DNA of 10,353 bases from Aquificota bacterium (GTDB taxonomy: Bacteria > Thermosulfidibacterota > Thermosulfidibacteria > Thermosulfidibacterales > Thermosulfidibacteraceae). The DNA lies in NCBI GenBank assembly GCA_015494645.1, contig WGAU01000037.1, positions 1-10,353 of the forward strand, given 5' to 3'. Shown one piece after another: positions 1 through 6,505 of this stretch (position 1 is the first letter of the stretch; every line of letters starts with the position of its first letter). The position numbers and the translations under genes were made by a program. The notes under the pieces are model-generated. The model searched no databases. It was not told where the DNA came from and saw only the letters and a program-made list of their open reading frames with translations.

Positions 1-169
1 ATCCCGTGCCCTTGAGGAACTGGATAGGGTGAAGTGTGTAGAGGTAAAGACGGACAAAGGTCTGCTCAGGATGAGGACAGAGATCAATGGCTTGGCTAAC
101 CAGATCCTCAGGGCCTTTGGTGTAAAAATTCCCTCCCCATTGCTTGGGATAGAAAATCCTGCAAATTAA
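1..169 (+). CDS. C-terminal end of a transposase, probably IS1634/IS4-type (partial)
   Basis: An open frame enters from the left edge (codons in phase from base 2) and stops with TAA at 167-169, giving about 55 residues. The pattern is A-L-E-E-L-D-R-V-K-C-V-E-V, then a short K-G-L-L-R-M-R-T-E-I stretch, then a helix ending in Q-I-L-R-A-F-G-V. As I recall it, IS1634-like DDE transposases end this way: an 'ALxxLxRIRxVEV' strand, a 'LRTE' strand, then a 'QxxILxALG' helix. If so, the DDE catalytic core lies outside the window. The neighbouring tnpB remnant supports a mobile-element setting. The family call rests on memory of a C-terminal pattern, so a non-transposase protein cannot be excluded. 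I see no clear terminator after the stop. Confidence 0.5.
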   Translation, partial: SRALEELDRVKCVEVKTDKGLLRMRTEINGLANQILRAFGVKIPSPLLGIENPAN

Positions 170-228
170 CCACTCAAGGTTTAGGTTTCTTGTAACTGTC
201 TCAAACAAAATGCTTTTCTAAAATCGAC

Positions 229-241
229 TGTCAAAGTCGGG
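229..241 (+). repeat. 13-bp direct repeat, copy 1
   Basis: The sequence TGTCAAAGTCGGG occurs here and again at 462-474 in the same orientation, with starts 233 bases apart. The left copy overlaps the palindrome CGACT(GTCAA)AGTCG at 225-239. An exact 13-bp match this close is unlikely by chance. It could be a relic of insertion-sequence ends or of a duplication. Confidence 0.6.
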
Positions 242-347
242 TTTCCCATCTGCAACATAACAGGCAAGAACTTCCTTTTTGCCTTCTAAGGATATGGGTG
301 GTACAAGAAAAATTGTGTCTATATAGAAAGACAAAAATGCAAAGATA

Positions 348-376
348 CCCCCTTGGAGGCAAAGCCTTCAAGGGGG
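348..376. repeat. Strong 13-bp hairpin with AAA loop
   Basis: CCCCCTTGGAGGC (348-360) pairs with GCCTTCAAGGGGG (364-376) over 13 positions. Twelve are Watson-Crick pairs and one is G-T, around a 3-base AAA loop. No T-run follows on either strand, so it is not a standard rho-independent terminator. GC-rich imperfect hairpins of this kind are typical of the subterminal ends of IS200/IS605 elements and of palindromic repeats derived from them. The tnpB remnant 85 bases away makes that origin plausible. It lies beyond the 3' end of guaB, so it might also protect or end that transcript. Confidence 0.7.
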
Positions 377-460
377 AGCCAGGAGGAAGGCCTTGTGTTT
401 AGTGGCAGACACAGTTAATGAGACAGTATGTTTTTGTCTTGACTCAGAGGGACCAGTACA

Positions 461-700
461 GTGTCAAAGTCGGGAGACAGGAAGTGGGGTTGTCCTGTAT
501 GCGGGACTGAGCACGACAGAGACGTAAACGCACCAGTGAACCTGTATCTATACAGTCTCTCCCACTTTACGGGCGGTAGGGTTGAACTGTCCCGAGCTGA
601 AGCCCGTGGAAAGTGCTCTGCCAGTGGAACGGGTACTTGTCCGGTCTACGAAGTATCACTCATTGAAGCGGGAAGCTCTACATTCTACAAGTTAAAGTAG
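461..700 (+). pseudogene. tnpB: IS605-type TnpB (OrfB), C-terminal remnant
   Basis: The frame gives 79 residues (GTG at 461, probably not a real start) and ends with TAG at 698-700. Residues 6-26 carry D-R-K-W-G-C-P-V-C-G-T-E-H-D-R-D-V-N-A-P-V-N. This matches the second CxxC of the TnpB zinc ribbon followed by the RuvC-III motif DRDxNAAxN. The final I-E-A-G-S-S also resembles TnpB tails. TnpB proteins are usually about 350-400 residues, so roughly 80% is missing, including RuvC-I, RuvC-II and the first CxxC. The usual NAA is changed to NAP. It cannot be a working nuclease. In active elements the guide (omega/re) RNA overlaps this end of tnpB, so a piece of that RNA gene may survive here. It abuts the 3' end of guaB with one base between the stop codons. 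Confidence 0.85.
462..474 (+). repeat. 13-bp direct repeat, copy 2
   Basis: This is an exact copy of 229-241 (TGTCAAAGTCGGG). It sits at the point where recognisable TnpB homology begins: the bases encode the S-K-S-G that leads into the D-R-K-W-G-C-P zinc-ribbon segment. It may mark a break or recombination point that removed the rest of tnpB. Confidence 0.6.
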
Positions 701-701
701 G

Positions 702-2177
702 TCACTCCAGCCAGTAATTGGGGGCTTCTTTTGTTATGATGACATCATGGACGTGGCTCTCCCTGAGTCCCGCGTTGGTTATTCTTATGAATTTTGCCTT
801 TTTCCTTAGCTCTTCTATGTTGGCGGCGCCGCAGTATCCCATGCCTGCTTTAAGCCCACCCACAAGCTGAAATACCATGTCCGCTACGGGCCCCCTGTAA
901 GGAACCCTTCCCTCAATGCCTTCGGGAACGAGCTTCTTTTCCTCTAAAGCAAACTCGTCTCCTTCCCTGAAGTACCTGTCTTTGGAACCTTTCTTCATCG
1001 CGTCTATGGACCCCATGCCCCTGTAAACTTTGTAGCTTCTTCCCTGATAGAGGACGATTTCTCCAGGGCTTTCCTTGGTTCCTGCAAAGAGGTTTCCTAT
1101 CATCACCGAGCTTGCCCCTGCGGCAATAGCCTTGGTAATGTCTCCTGAGTACTTTATGCCGCCGTCGGCTATAACGGGTACACCGTATCTGTCTGCCACC
1201 TTAGCGCACCACATTATGGCGGTTATCTGGGGGACTCCCACCCCGGCAACTACCCTTGTTGTGCAGATGGATCCGGGACCTATACCAACCTTTACGGCGT
1301 CGGCTCCTGCCTTTATGAGATCCTCTGCCCCTTCAGCAGTTGCCACATTACCCGCTATTACATCCTTTTCCGGATACTTCTGCTTTATCCTACGCACTGT
1401 TTCTAACACTAACTCAGAGTGGCCATGGGCGGTGTCAACGCATATCACGTCAACACCGGCTTCTATGAGGGCCTCTACCCTTTCCATGGTGTCGGGAGCC
1501 ACTCCAACAGCAGCTCCTACCCTGAGCCTTCCCAGCTGGTCCTTGCATGCGTTGGGATATTTCCTGATCTTCTCTATGTCTTTAATAGTGATAAGCCCTT
1601 TCAGCTTGAAGTTATCATCCACCACAAGGAGCTTCTCTATTCTATACTTGTGCAGTATTTTCTTTGCTTCTTCTAAGGTTATTCCTTCCTTTACGGTTAT
1701 CAGGTTTTCTTTGGTCATCAGCTCTTCAATTTTTCTATCCATGTTGGTCTCAAAGCGAAGATCCCTATTGGTGAGTATGCCCACCAAGGTTCCATCTTCT
1801 AAAGTAACAGGCACTCCAGAGATTCTGTACCGTGCCATTATCTCAAGGGCTTCGCCAATTTTCTGCCAGGGACGCATAGTTATAGGATGCACAATCATCC
1901 CAGACTCTGAGCGCTTCACCTTGTCCACTTCCCGGGCCTGTTCTTCAATGCTCATATTCTTGTGGATGATTCCTATACCTCCCTGCCTTGCAAGGGCTAT
2001 AGCAAGCTCCGATTCTGTTACTGTGTCCATGGCGGCGGAAACCAAAGGGATGTTTATGCGTATGTTGCGGGTAAGTCTGGTAGAAACGTCCACATCTTTA
2101 GGGAGCACAGAGGATCTGTTAGGTAAAAGGAGCACATCGTCAAAGGTTAGCGCTATCCCTGGCATGTCATCTATCAT
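702..2177 (-). CDS. guaB: Inosine-5'-monophosphate dehydrogenase
   Basis: This enzyme catalyses NAD-dependent oxidation of IMP to XMP, the committed step of GMP synthesis in the cytoplasm. The 491-residue protein has the standard layout: barrel start with L-T-F-D-D-V-L-L-L-P (10-19), two CBS domains inserted at about 94-150 and 155-205, and the return of the barrel. The catalytic loop is G-P-G-S-I-C-T-T-R with nucleophile Cys305, followed by A-D-G-G-I near 337 and a mobile flap with Arg424 and Tyr427. The frame is open for 53 more codons upstream, but that part overlaps asd and looks like its antisense shadow. ATG at 2177 is preceded by GAGGAGGG at 8 bases, and typical IMPDHs begin just before this motif. 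It is the second gene of an asd-guaB operon with a 20-base gap. The tail reads E-A-P-N-Y-W-L-E rather than the more usual end at or near E-A-P-N-Y-S. I see no terminator after it. Confidence 0.96.
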   Translation of the reverse strand: MIDDMPGIALTFDDVLLLPNRSSVLPKDVDVSTRLTRNIRINIPLVSAAMDTVTESELAIALARQGGIGIIHKNMSIEEQAREVDKVKRSESGMIVHPITMRPWQKIGEALEIMARYRISGVPVTLEDGTLVGILTNRDLRFETNMDRKIEELMTKENLITVKEGITLEEAKKILHKYRIEKLLVVDDNFKLKGLITIKDIEKIRKYPNACKDQLGRLRVGAAVGVAPDTMERVEALIEAGVDVICVDTAHGHSELVLETVRRIKQKYPEKDVIAGNVATAEGAEDLIKAGADAVKVGIGPGSICTTRVVAGVGVPQITAIMWCAKVADRYGVPVIADGGIKYSGDITKAIAAGASSVMIGNLFAGTKESPGEIVLYQGRSYKVYRGMGSIDAMKKGSKDRYFREGDEFALEEKKLVPEGIEGRVPYRGPVADMVFQLVGGLKAGMGYCGAANIEELRKKAKFIRITNAGLRESHVHDVIITKEAPNYWLE

Positions 2178-2197
2178 GGCGAAACCCTCCTCTGCCT

Positions 2198-3214
2198 TTA
2201 GAGGTACTTTTCGATCAGTATTTCTGCTATCTGTACAGCGTTTAGGGCGGCTCCTTTCCTGAGGTTGTCGGCCACTATCCACATGGAAAGTCCGTTTTCT
2301 AACCCGACGTCTTCTCTGATTCTTCCCACAAAGCACTCATCCTTGCCGGCGGCGTCAATGGCAAGTGGATAAAGGTTCTGGGAAGGATCATCCACCACTT
2401 TCACCCCGGGGAAGTTCTCAAGAAGTTCCTTCGCTTTTTGGGCAGTTACCTTCTTTTCTGTCTGTATAGTTACCGCTTCGGAATGGCTTATGAATACGGG
2501 AACCCTGACACATGTGGGGCTTACCTTTATGTTTGGGTCTTCAAGGATCTTTTTGGTTTCATTTACCATTTTCATTTCTTCCTTTGTGTAGCCGTTGTCA
2601 AAGAACACATCTATGTGGGGCAGACAGTTGAAAGCTATTTGATGGGGAAAGACCTTTTTCTCAATGGGCTGGAAGTTAAGAATTGCTCTTGTCTGCTCAA
2701 GTAGCTCGTCCATAGCTTTCTTACCTGCTCCAGATGTGGACTGGTATGTGGCCACAAAGATATGAGTGATCCTTGAATAGTCGTATATGGCCTTTAAAGG
2801 GACTACCATCTGAATGGTGGAGCAGTTGGGATTGGCTATGATTCCCTTGTTTTTGTAATCGGCTATGGCGTGGGGATTTACCTCGGGAACCACTAAAGGA
2901 ACTTCAGGGTCCATCCTCCATGCGCTGGAGTTGTCTATAACAATACAACCGTCTTTTGCTGCGTCGGGAGCAAACTCTAAGGATCTTGAACCACCGCATG
3001 AGAAAAGGGCTATATCACAACCTTTAAATACGCCTTTTTTGAGGGTTCTTACTTTTATCCTCTCTCCTTTGAACTCAAGCTCCATTCCTTCGCTTCTGGG
3101 AGATGCAAAGAGCCTGAGCTCCTTTACGGGAAAGTTGCGCTCTTCTAAGATCTTAAGCATTTCTCTGCCTACAGCACCTGTAGCTCCTGCCACTGCGACT
3201 ACATAATCTCCCAT
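2198..3214 (-). CDS. asd: Aspartate-semialdehyde dehydrogenase
   Basis: This enzyme reduces aspartyl phosphate to aspartate semialdehyde with NADPH, the branch-point step for lysine/diaminopimelate, threonine and methionine. The 338-residue protein matches the family length. It shows the Rossmann motif G-A-T-G-A-V-G (10-16), active-site N-P-N-C-S-T with nucleophile Cys131, and Gln158 in Q-S-T-S-G-A-G-K. The substrate region R-V-P-V-F-I-S-H-S-E-A-V contains Arg237 and the acid/base His244. The frame could extend 20 codons further, but ATG at 3214 has GGAGGA five bases ahead and starts right at the Rossmann strand. The longer version would run through the predicted promoter. It is first in the operon with guaB; the guaB ribosome site begins just after its TAA stop. 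Confidence 0.96.
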   Translation of the reverse strand: MGDYVVAVAGATGAVGREMLKILEERNFPVKELRLFASPRSEGMELEFKGERIKVRTLKKGVFKGCDIALFSCGGSRSLEFAPDAAKDGCIVIDNSSAWRMDPEVPLVVPEVNPHAIADYKNKGIIANPNCSTIQMVVPLKAIYDYSRITHIFVATYQSTSGAGKKAMDELLEQTRAILNFQPIEKKVFPHQIAFNCLPHIDVFFDNGYTKEEMKMVNETKKILEDPNIKVSPTCVRVPVFISHSEAVTIQTEKKVTAQKAKELLENFPGVKVVDDPSQNLYPLAIDAAGKDECFVGRIREDVGLENGLSMWIVADNLRKGAALNAVQIAEILIEKYL

Positions 3215-3245
3215 GCTTTCCTCCAGAATCAGCAGGTTTTTCTGC

Positions 3246-3274
3246 CTAATACTCCTTGCCTTAGGGTTAGTCAA
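3246..3274 (-). promoter_or_regulatory. Sigma70-type promoter for asd-guaB
   Basis: Reading the minus strand, TTGACT (3274-3269) is followed by a 17-base spacer and TATTAG (3251-3246). This predicts a start near 3239 and a leader of about 25 bases containing the asd Shine-Dalgarno. The -35 box overlaps the 8-bp palindrome AACCGGTT (3273-3280), a possible operator. The call rests on consensus matching only. Confidence 0.6.
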
Positions 3275-3284
3275 CCGGTTAAAT
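3256..3284 (+). promoter_or_regulatory. Possible promoter for the deacetylase-purH operon
   Basis: TTGCCT (3256-3261), a 17-base spacer and TTAAAT (3279-3284) precede the plus-strand operon, with four of six matches in each box. The predicted start near 3291 leaves a short leader carrying GGGAGGAG (3298-3305). It occupies almost the same DNA as the opposing asd promoter, so the two would compete for polymerase. This one is weaker and less certain. TATGTT at 3284-3289 is an alternative -10 without a good -35. Confidence 0.4.
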
Positions 3285-3309
3285 ATGTTAATCCCTTGGG
3301 AGGAGTGAT

Positions 3310-4389
3310 ATGGCTAAGGAGCTGGTGATCTGTTCTGAAAAGTACTGGAACTTTGACTTTGGAAGGTTTCATCCCATGCGTCCCTTTAGGGTTAAGCTTG
3401 CCTACCAGTTGATGAAAGATATGGGGCTTTTAGATGGGGTTGTGGTGGAAGAGCCCTATGAAGCCTCGTGGGATGAGCTCAAGAGCTTTCACCGTGAAGA
3501 TTATCTTCTCGCTTTAAAAGAGGAAGTTTTCCGTCCTGAGTTTGGGTTGGGAACCTCCGACAATCCGGTGGTTCCTGGCATCTACTCCTATGCCGCTTTG
3601 GCGGTTGGAGGTACTCTTAAAGCCGTGAGAGAGGTATTGAATGGAGGATTTGCCTTCAATCTCGGTGGCGGGATGCATCATGCTCATGAGAGAAGAGCCA
3701 GTGGTTTTTGTTATCTAAACGACGTGGTTATCGGGATAAAGGCCCTGTTGGAAAAGGGGAGGAGGGTTTTCTATTTAGATATAGACGCACACCACTGTGA
3801 TGCTGTGCAGGATGCTTTTTACGACACCGATGAAGTTTTTGTGTTTTCCCTGCATCAGGAGGGGATATTTCCTGGAACGGGGCGCACGGACGAGATAGGA
3901 GAGGGTAGGGGAGAGGGGTTCACTGCAAACATTAACCTTCCCAAGTATGCTGAGGATGAAGATGTGCTTTACATTTTTGAAAATCTGGTAATTCCCCTTA
4001 TTGAAAGGTTTTCCCCCAATGTCCTTTTTCTTCAGGCCGGTGCCGATGGGCACAAGGACGATCCTTTGACGTCCCTTTACCTAACTACAGGCATATACGC
4101 TAAAATAGCCGAAATGTTGCGTGCTTTGGATCTGTCTTCCGTTGTGGTAACCGGGGGCGGGGGCTACGATATAGTCAATGTGGCAAGGATATGGAGTATA
4201 ATATGGGCGGGTCTGATTGGGAAAGATCTTCCAGATATGCTCCCCGATAGTTTTCTGCGCATATCCATTATGGAAGGTTACGACGGTCCGGGCATCTGGG
4301 ATATTCCGGGGTGGAGCGGAGTGAGCGGCCATGTGAAAGATATTGTGAGGGAGCAGGTGGAGTATCTTAGAAGGAGGTGTCTTGAATGA
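3310..4389 (+). CDS. acuC: Histone deacetylase-like / AcuC-type zinc amidohydrolase
   Basis: This is a class I HDAC-fold, zinc-dependent hydrolase of acetyl-lysine or acetylpolyamine bonds, 359 residues, cytoplasmic. Motifs: H-P-M-R-P near 21-25; G-G-G-M-H-H-A (119-125) with the charge-relay His123/His124; and D-I-D-A-H-H giving zinc ligands Asp159 and His161. Q-A-G-A-D-G-H has the third ligand Asp246, and G-G-G-G-Y has the transition-state Tyr286. All catalytic residues are present, so it should be active. The stretch G-F-C-Y-L-N-D and A-H-H-C-D-A-V-Q-D-A-F-Y-D-T-D closely resembles Aquifex HDLP. ATG at 3310 is preceded by GGGAGGAG. The substrate is unknown. Bacterial AcuC deacetylates acetyl-CoA synthetase, and an acetate-permease-like transporter lies 3 kb away, but other relatives act on polyamines. 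Its stop overlaps the purH start by four bases (ATGA), so the two are translationally coupled. Confidence 0.9.
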   Translation: MAKELVICSEKYWNFDFGRFHPMRPFRVKLAYQLMKDMGLLDGVVVEEPYEASWDELKSFHREDYLLALKEEVFRPEFGLGTSDNPVVPGIYSYAALAVGGTLKAVREVLNGGFAFNLGGGMHHAHERRASGFCYLNDVVIGIKALLEKGRRVFYLDIDAHHCDAVQDAFYDTDEVFVFSLHQEGIFPGTGRTDEIGEGRGEGFTANINLPKYAEDEDVLYIFENLVIPLIERFSPNVLFLQAGADGHKDDPLTSLYLTTGIYAKIAEMLRALDLSSVVVTGGGGYDIVNVARIWSIIWAGLIGKDLPDMLPDSFLRISIMEGYDGPGIWDIPGWSGVSGHVKDIVREQVEYLRRRCLE

Positions 4390-5873
4390 AGTGGGCGCTT
4401 ATAAGTGTTTACAAAAAAGAGGGAATTGTAGACTTTGCCAAAAGACTGCAAAAGCTTGGTTACTCAATACTTTCCACCGGCAATACAGCCAAGCTACTGA
4501 AAGACAACGGGTTGAAAGTCAAGGAGGTCTCTTCCTACACCGGTTTTCCGGAGATACTGGACGGCAGGGTTAAGACCCTTCATCCCAAGATTCATGGAGG
4601 TATCTTGGCTGACAGGGACAATAAGGAGCATCTCACTACTATTGAGAAGCTGGACATTGAGAGGATAGATGTTGTGATAGTTAACCTTTACCCTTTTACG
4701 GAATCTCCTTCGGTTGAGATGATAGATATTGGGGGTCCAGCTTTGGTTAGGGCTGCGGCGAAGAATCACAAGCATGTAGTTGTTGTGGTGGATCCTGAGG
4801 ATTACGAGTGGGTTGCGGATAAAATGGAAAAGGGAGAGCTGGATCTTTCATGCAGGAAAAAACTTGCAGCCAAGGCATTTGCTGTTACCAGCGCCTATGA
4901 TGCCGCCGTGCATCAGTGGCTTATGGATGACCAGTTTCCAGAAATTAAAGTGCTCTCGATGCATAAGGTTTTTGATCCGAGGTACGGGGAGAACCCTCAT
5001 CAGAAAGCTTCCTTTTACAGGACGGATGATTTTGGCTTTGGTTCTTTTATCCAGCATCAGGGCAAGGAGCTTTCTTACAACAACATAAACGATGCCAATG
5101 CCGCTTATGAGCTAATTTTGGAGTTTGATGAGGAACCGGCGTGTGCCATAATCAAGCACACCAACCCCTGCGGAGTGGCCGTTGGTAAAACTGCAAAAGA
5201 GGCCTTTCAGAAGGCCTTCAGTGGTGATCCTGTATCTGCCTACGGAGGTATAGTGGCTTTCAACAGGATCGTTGATGGGGAGACGGCTGGACTCATGCTG
5301 GAACATTTCTTTGAGGTTGTAGTGGCTCCTGAGTATTCCAGAGAGGCGCTAAAGCTCTTTTCCGAGAAGAAAAACCTAAGGGTTGTTGAGTTTAAGGGAT
5401 GGGGAAGATTGCCAACCCTCACCTATAAAAGTGTCACCGGTGGCTTTTTGGTTCAGGAAACCGACGCATCCCTTTACACAAGCATGGAGGTGGTGACCCA
5501 GAGAGAGCCTACAGAAGAGGAGCTTGAACAACTGATTTTCGCCTATAAGGTGGTTAAACATGTGAAGTCCAATGCCATCGTGTTTGCTAAAGGCGGCATG
5601 GTTGTTGGGATTGGAGCGGGACAGACAAGTAGGGTGGATTCTGTGAAAATAGCGGGAATGAAAGCGCGTACTTTTGGGCATAACACCGACGGTGCGGTTA
5701 TGGCTTCCGACGCCTTCTTTCCTTTCCCTGACGGAATAGAGGAGGCTGCCAAGTGCGGTATAACAGCCGTTATACAGCCCGGAGGATCCATAAGGGACAA
5801 AGAGGTTATTGATAAGGCCAATCAGTTGGGAATGGCTATGGTGTTTACGGGTATGCGTCATTTCAAGCACTGA
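4386..5873 (+). CDS. purH: Bifunctional AICAR transformylase / IMP cyclohydrolase
   Basis: This protein carries out the last two steps of de novo purine synthesis: formylation of AICAR with 10-formyl-THF, then closure to IMP. It has 495 residues, slightly shorter than many homologues. The N-terminal MGS-like cyclohydrolase domain (about 1-190) has S-T-G-N-T-A (30-35), and its E-I-L-D-G-R-V-K-T-L-H-P-K-I-H-G-G segment covers 56-72. The transformylase domain (about 195-495) has R-Y-G-E-N-P-H-Q (199-206), L-S-Y-N-N-I-N-D-A-N, I-K-H-T-N-P-C-G with catalytic Lys257-His258, and the ending S-D-A-F-F-P-F-P-D-G and Q-P-G-G-S-I-R-D. ATG at 4386 follows AAGGAGGTG at a good distance, inside the 3' end of the deacetylase gene. 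Its TGA shares a base with the next ATG (TGATG). Confidence 0.97.
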   Translation: MKWALISVYKKEGIVDFAKRLQKLGYSILSTGNTAKLLKDNGLKVKEVSSYTGFPEILDGRVKTLHPKIHGGILADRDNKEHLTTIEKLDIERIDVVIVNLYPFTESPSVEMIDIGGPALVRAAAKNHKHVVVVVDPEDYEWVADKMEKGELDLSCRKKLAAKAFAVTSAYDAAVHQWLMDDQFPEIKVLSMHKVFDPRYGENPHQKASFYRTDDFGFGSFIQHQGKELSYNNINDANAAYELILEFDEEPACAIIKHTNPCGVAVGKTAKEAFQKAFSGDPVSAYGGIVAFNRIVDGETAGLMLEHFFEVVVAPEYSREALKLFSEKKNLRVVEFKGWGRLPTLTYKSVTGGFLVQETDASLYTSMEVVTQREPTEEELEQLIFAYKVVKHVKSNAIVFAKGGMVVGIGAGQTSRVDSVKIAGMKARTFGHNTDGAVMASDAFFPFPDGIEEAAKCGITAVIQPGGSIRDKEVIDKANQLGMAMVFTGMRHFKH

Positions 5874-6496
5874 TGAGGTGGTTGCTTTTAGCTGTTTCGT
5901 TTCTTTTCATTGCCTTAACTCCTTACGAGTACGGTAAGCTTCCGAAAGTAAAGGTCCTTGTGGTTTATAGAGAGAACCTTGGGGATTTGTGGAAGTTTTT
6001 GGTTGAGGGTGGCGATTACAAGGTTGTGGATTTGAGGGTTGGTGAGGCTTTTATTTCCACAGAGCTTCAGGCTAAGCTGAAGGATTGGGTAAATTCAGGA
6101 GGAGGGACCGTGGTCTACATGGGGGCTGACGATAAAACGGATAGCGCTATTATTTTCTTTAACGAGGAGGATATTGAGTACGCTCGGCTAAACAGATGGG
6201 TTCCGGTGGTTTTGCGCAGGCCCAAAATGGTGGATCATCCTCTTCTAAAAGGGGTGACCAAGGTAAAGCTTTATCTGCATCGCATACCCGATATAAAAAA
6301 CATGCAGGGTAAGACTCCTCTTCTTGAAACTCCCGATGGCAAGGTGGTGGCTTTGGCGATGGATTATGGGAAAGGCAGGGTAGTGATCCTTCCTACGGGA
6401 CCTCTGTTTCCCCCCTATCCTGTTGAAGAGTACGATAACCAGCGTTTCTTCATAAACATCTACCAATGGCTTGCCCACAATTCTGTTCCTGAGTAA
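5873..6496 (+). CDS. Exported or membrane-anchored protein, GATase-like fold, unknown function
   Basis: The 207-residue protein has a hydrophobic start (residues 1-18, R-W-L-L-L-A-V-S-F-L-F-I-A-L) that looks like a signal peptide or anchor. I see no clear cleavage or lipobox site. The rest alternates strands and helices. A first strand V-K-V-L-V-V-Y is followed by a helix, then L-K-D-W-V-N-S-G-G-G-T-V-V-Y-M-G, H-P-L-L-K-G-V, and G-K-G-R-V-V-I-L-P-T-G near the end with N-Q-R-F-F-I-N-I-Y-Q-W-L. This pattern recalls the glutamine-amidotransferase-like domains of DUF4350/DUF4159-type periplasmic proteins, which bind or sense rather than catalyse. I see no catalytic Cys, so no enzymatic role is claimed. 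The ATG overlaps the purH stop (TGATG) with no Shine-Dalgarno, so translation probably depends on re-initiation. The family label is tentative; the protein itself is clearly coded. Confidence 0.8.
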   Translation: MRWLLLAVSFLFIALTPYEYGKLPKVKVLVVYRENLGDLWKFLVEGGDYKVVDLRVGEAFISTELQAKLKDWVNSGGGTVVYMGADDKTDSAIIFFNEEDIEYARLNRWVPVVLRRPKMVDHPLLKGVTKVKLYLHRIPDIKNMQGKTPLLETPDGKVVALAMDYGKGRVVILPTGPLFPPYPVEEYDNQRFFINIYQWLAHNSVPE

Positions 6497-6505
6497 GGGT
6501 GTTTC

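Larger units (their letters stand above)
170..460. other. Non-coding stretch between two IS remnants
   Basis: About 290 bases with no reading frame I can recognise on either strand. It holds one end of a 13-bp direct repeat (229-241), a small palindrome CGACT-GTCAA-AGTCG (225-239) and a strong hairpin (348-376). The frame of the downstream tnpB remnant is closed by a TGA at 440-442, so the missing N-terminal part of TnpB is not present here in that frame. This is probably debris from one or more insertion sequences, including the 3' end of the element whose transposase ends at 169. That is inference from context. Confidence 0.5.

Noticed and set aside
219..241. Idea that the 13-bp repeat rejoins an interrupted tnpB frame upstream of 229
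   Set aside because: The matching frame has a TAA at 219-221 and no first CxxC of the zinc ribbon, so tnpB does not continue there.
348..376. Hairpin as a rho-independent terminator for guaB or the left transposase
   Set aside because: No T-run follows the stem on either strand.
603..633. CCCGT/ACGGG pairing as an intact omega RNA stem in the tnpB remnant
   Set aside because: Only five pairs around a 21-base loop; too weak to call an RNA gene without relatives to compare.
1075..2262. 395-codon plus-strand frame opposite guaB
   Set aside because: It lies wholly antisense to a strongly conserved guaB/asd region, has no ribosome site, and shows low-complexity S/P/T-rich shadow composition.
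2178..2336. 53-residue N-terminal extension of guaB
   Set aside because: It overlaps the 3' end of asd in another frame, is arginine-rich and non-conserved in look, and a good ribosome site precedes the ATG at 2177.
5376..5870. 164-codon minus-strand frame within purH
   Set aside because: Antisense to the conserved transformylase domain, no promoter or ribosome site, no recognisable motif.
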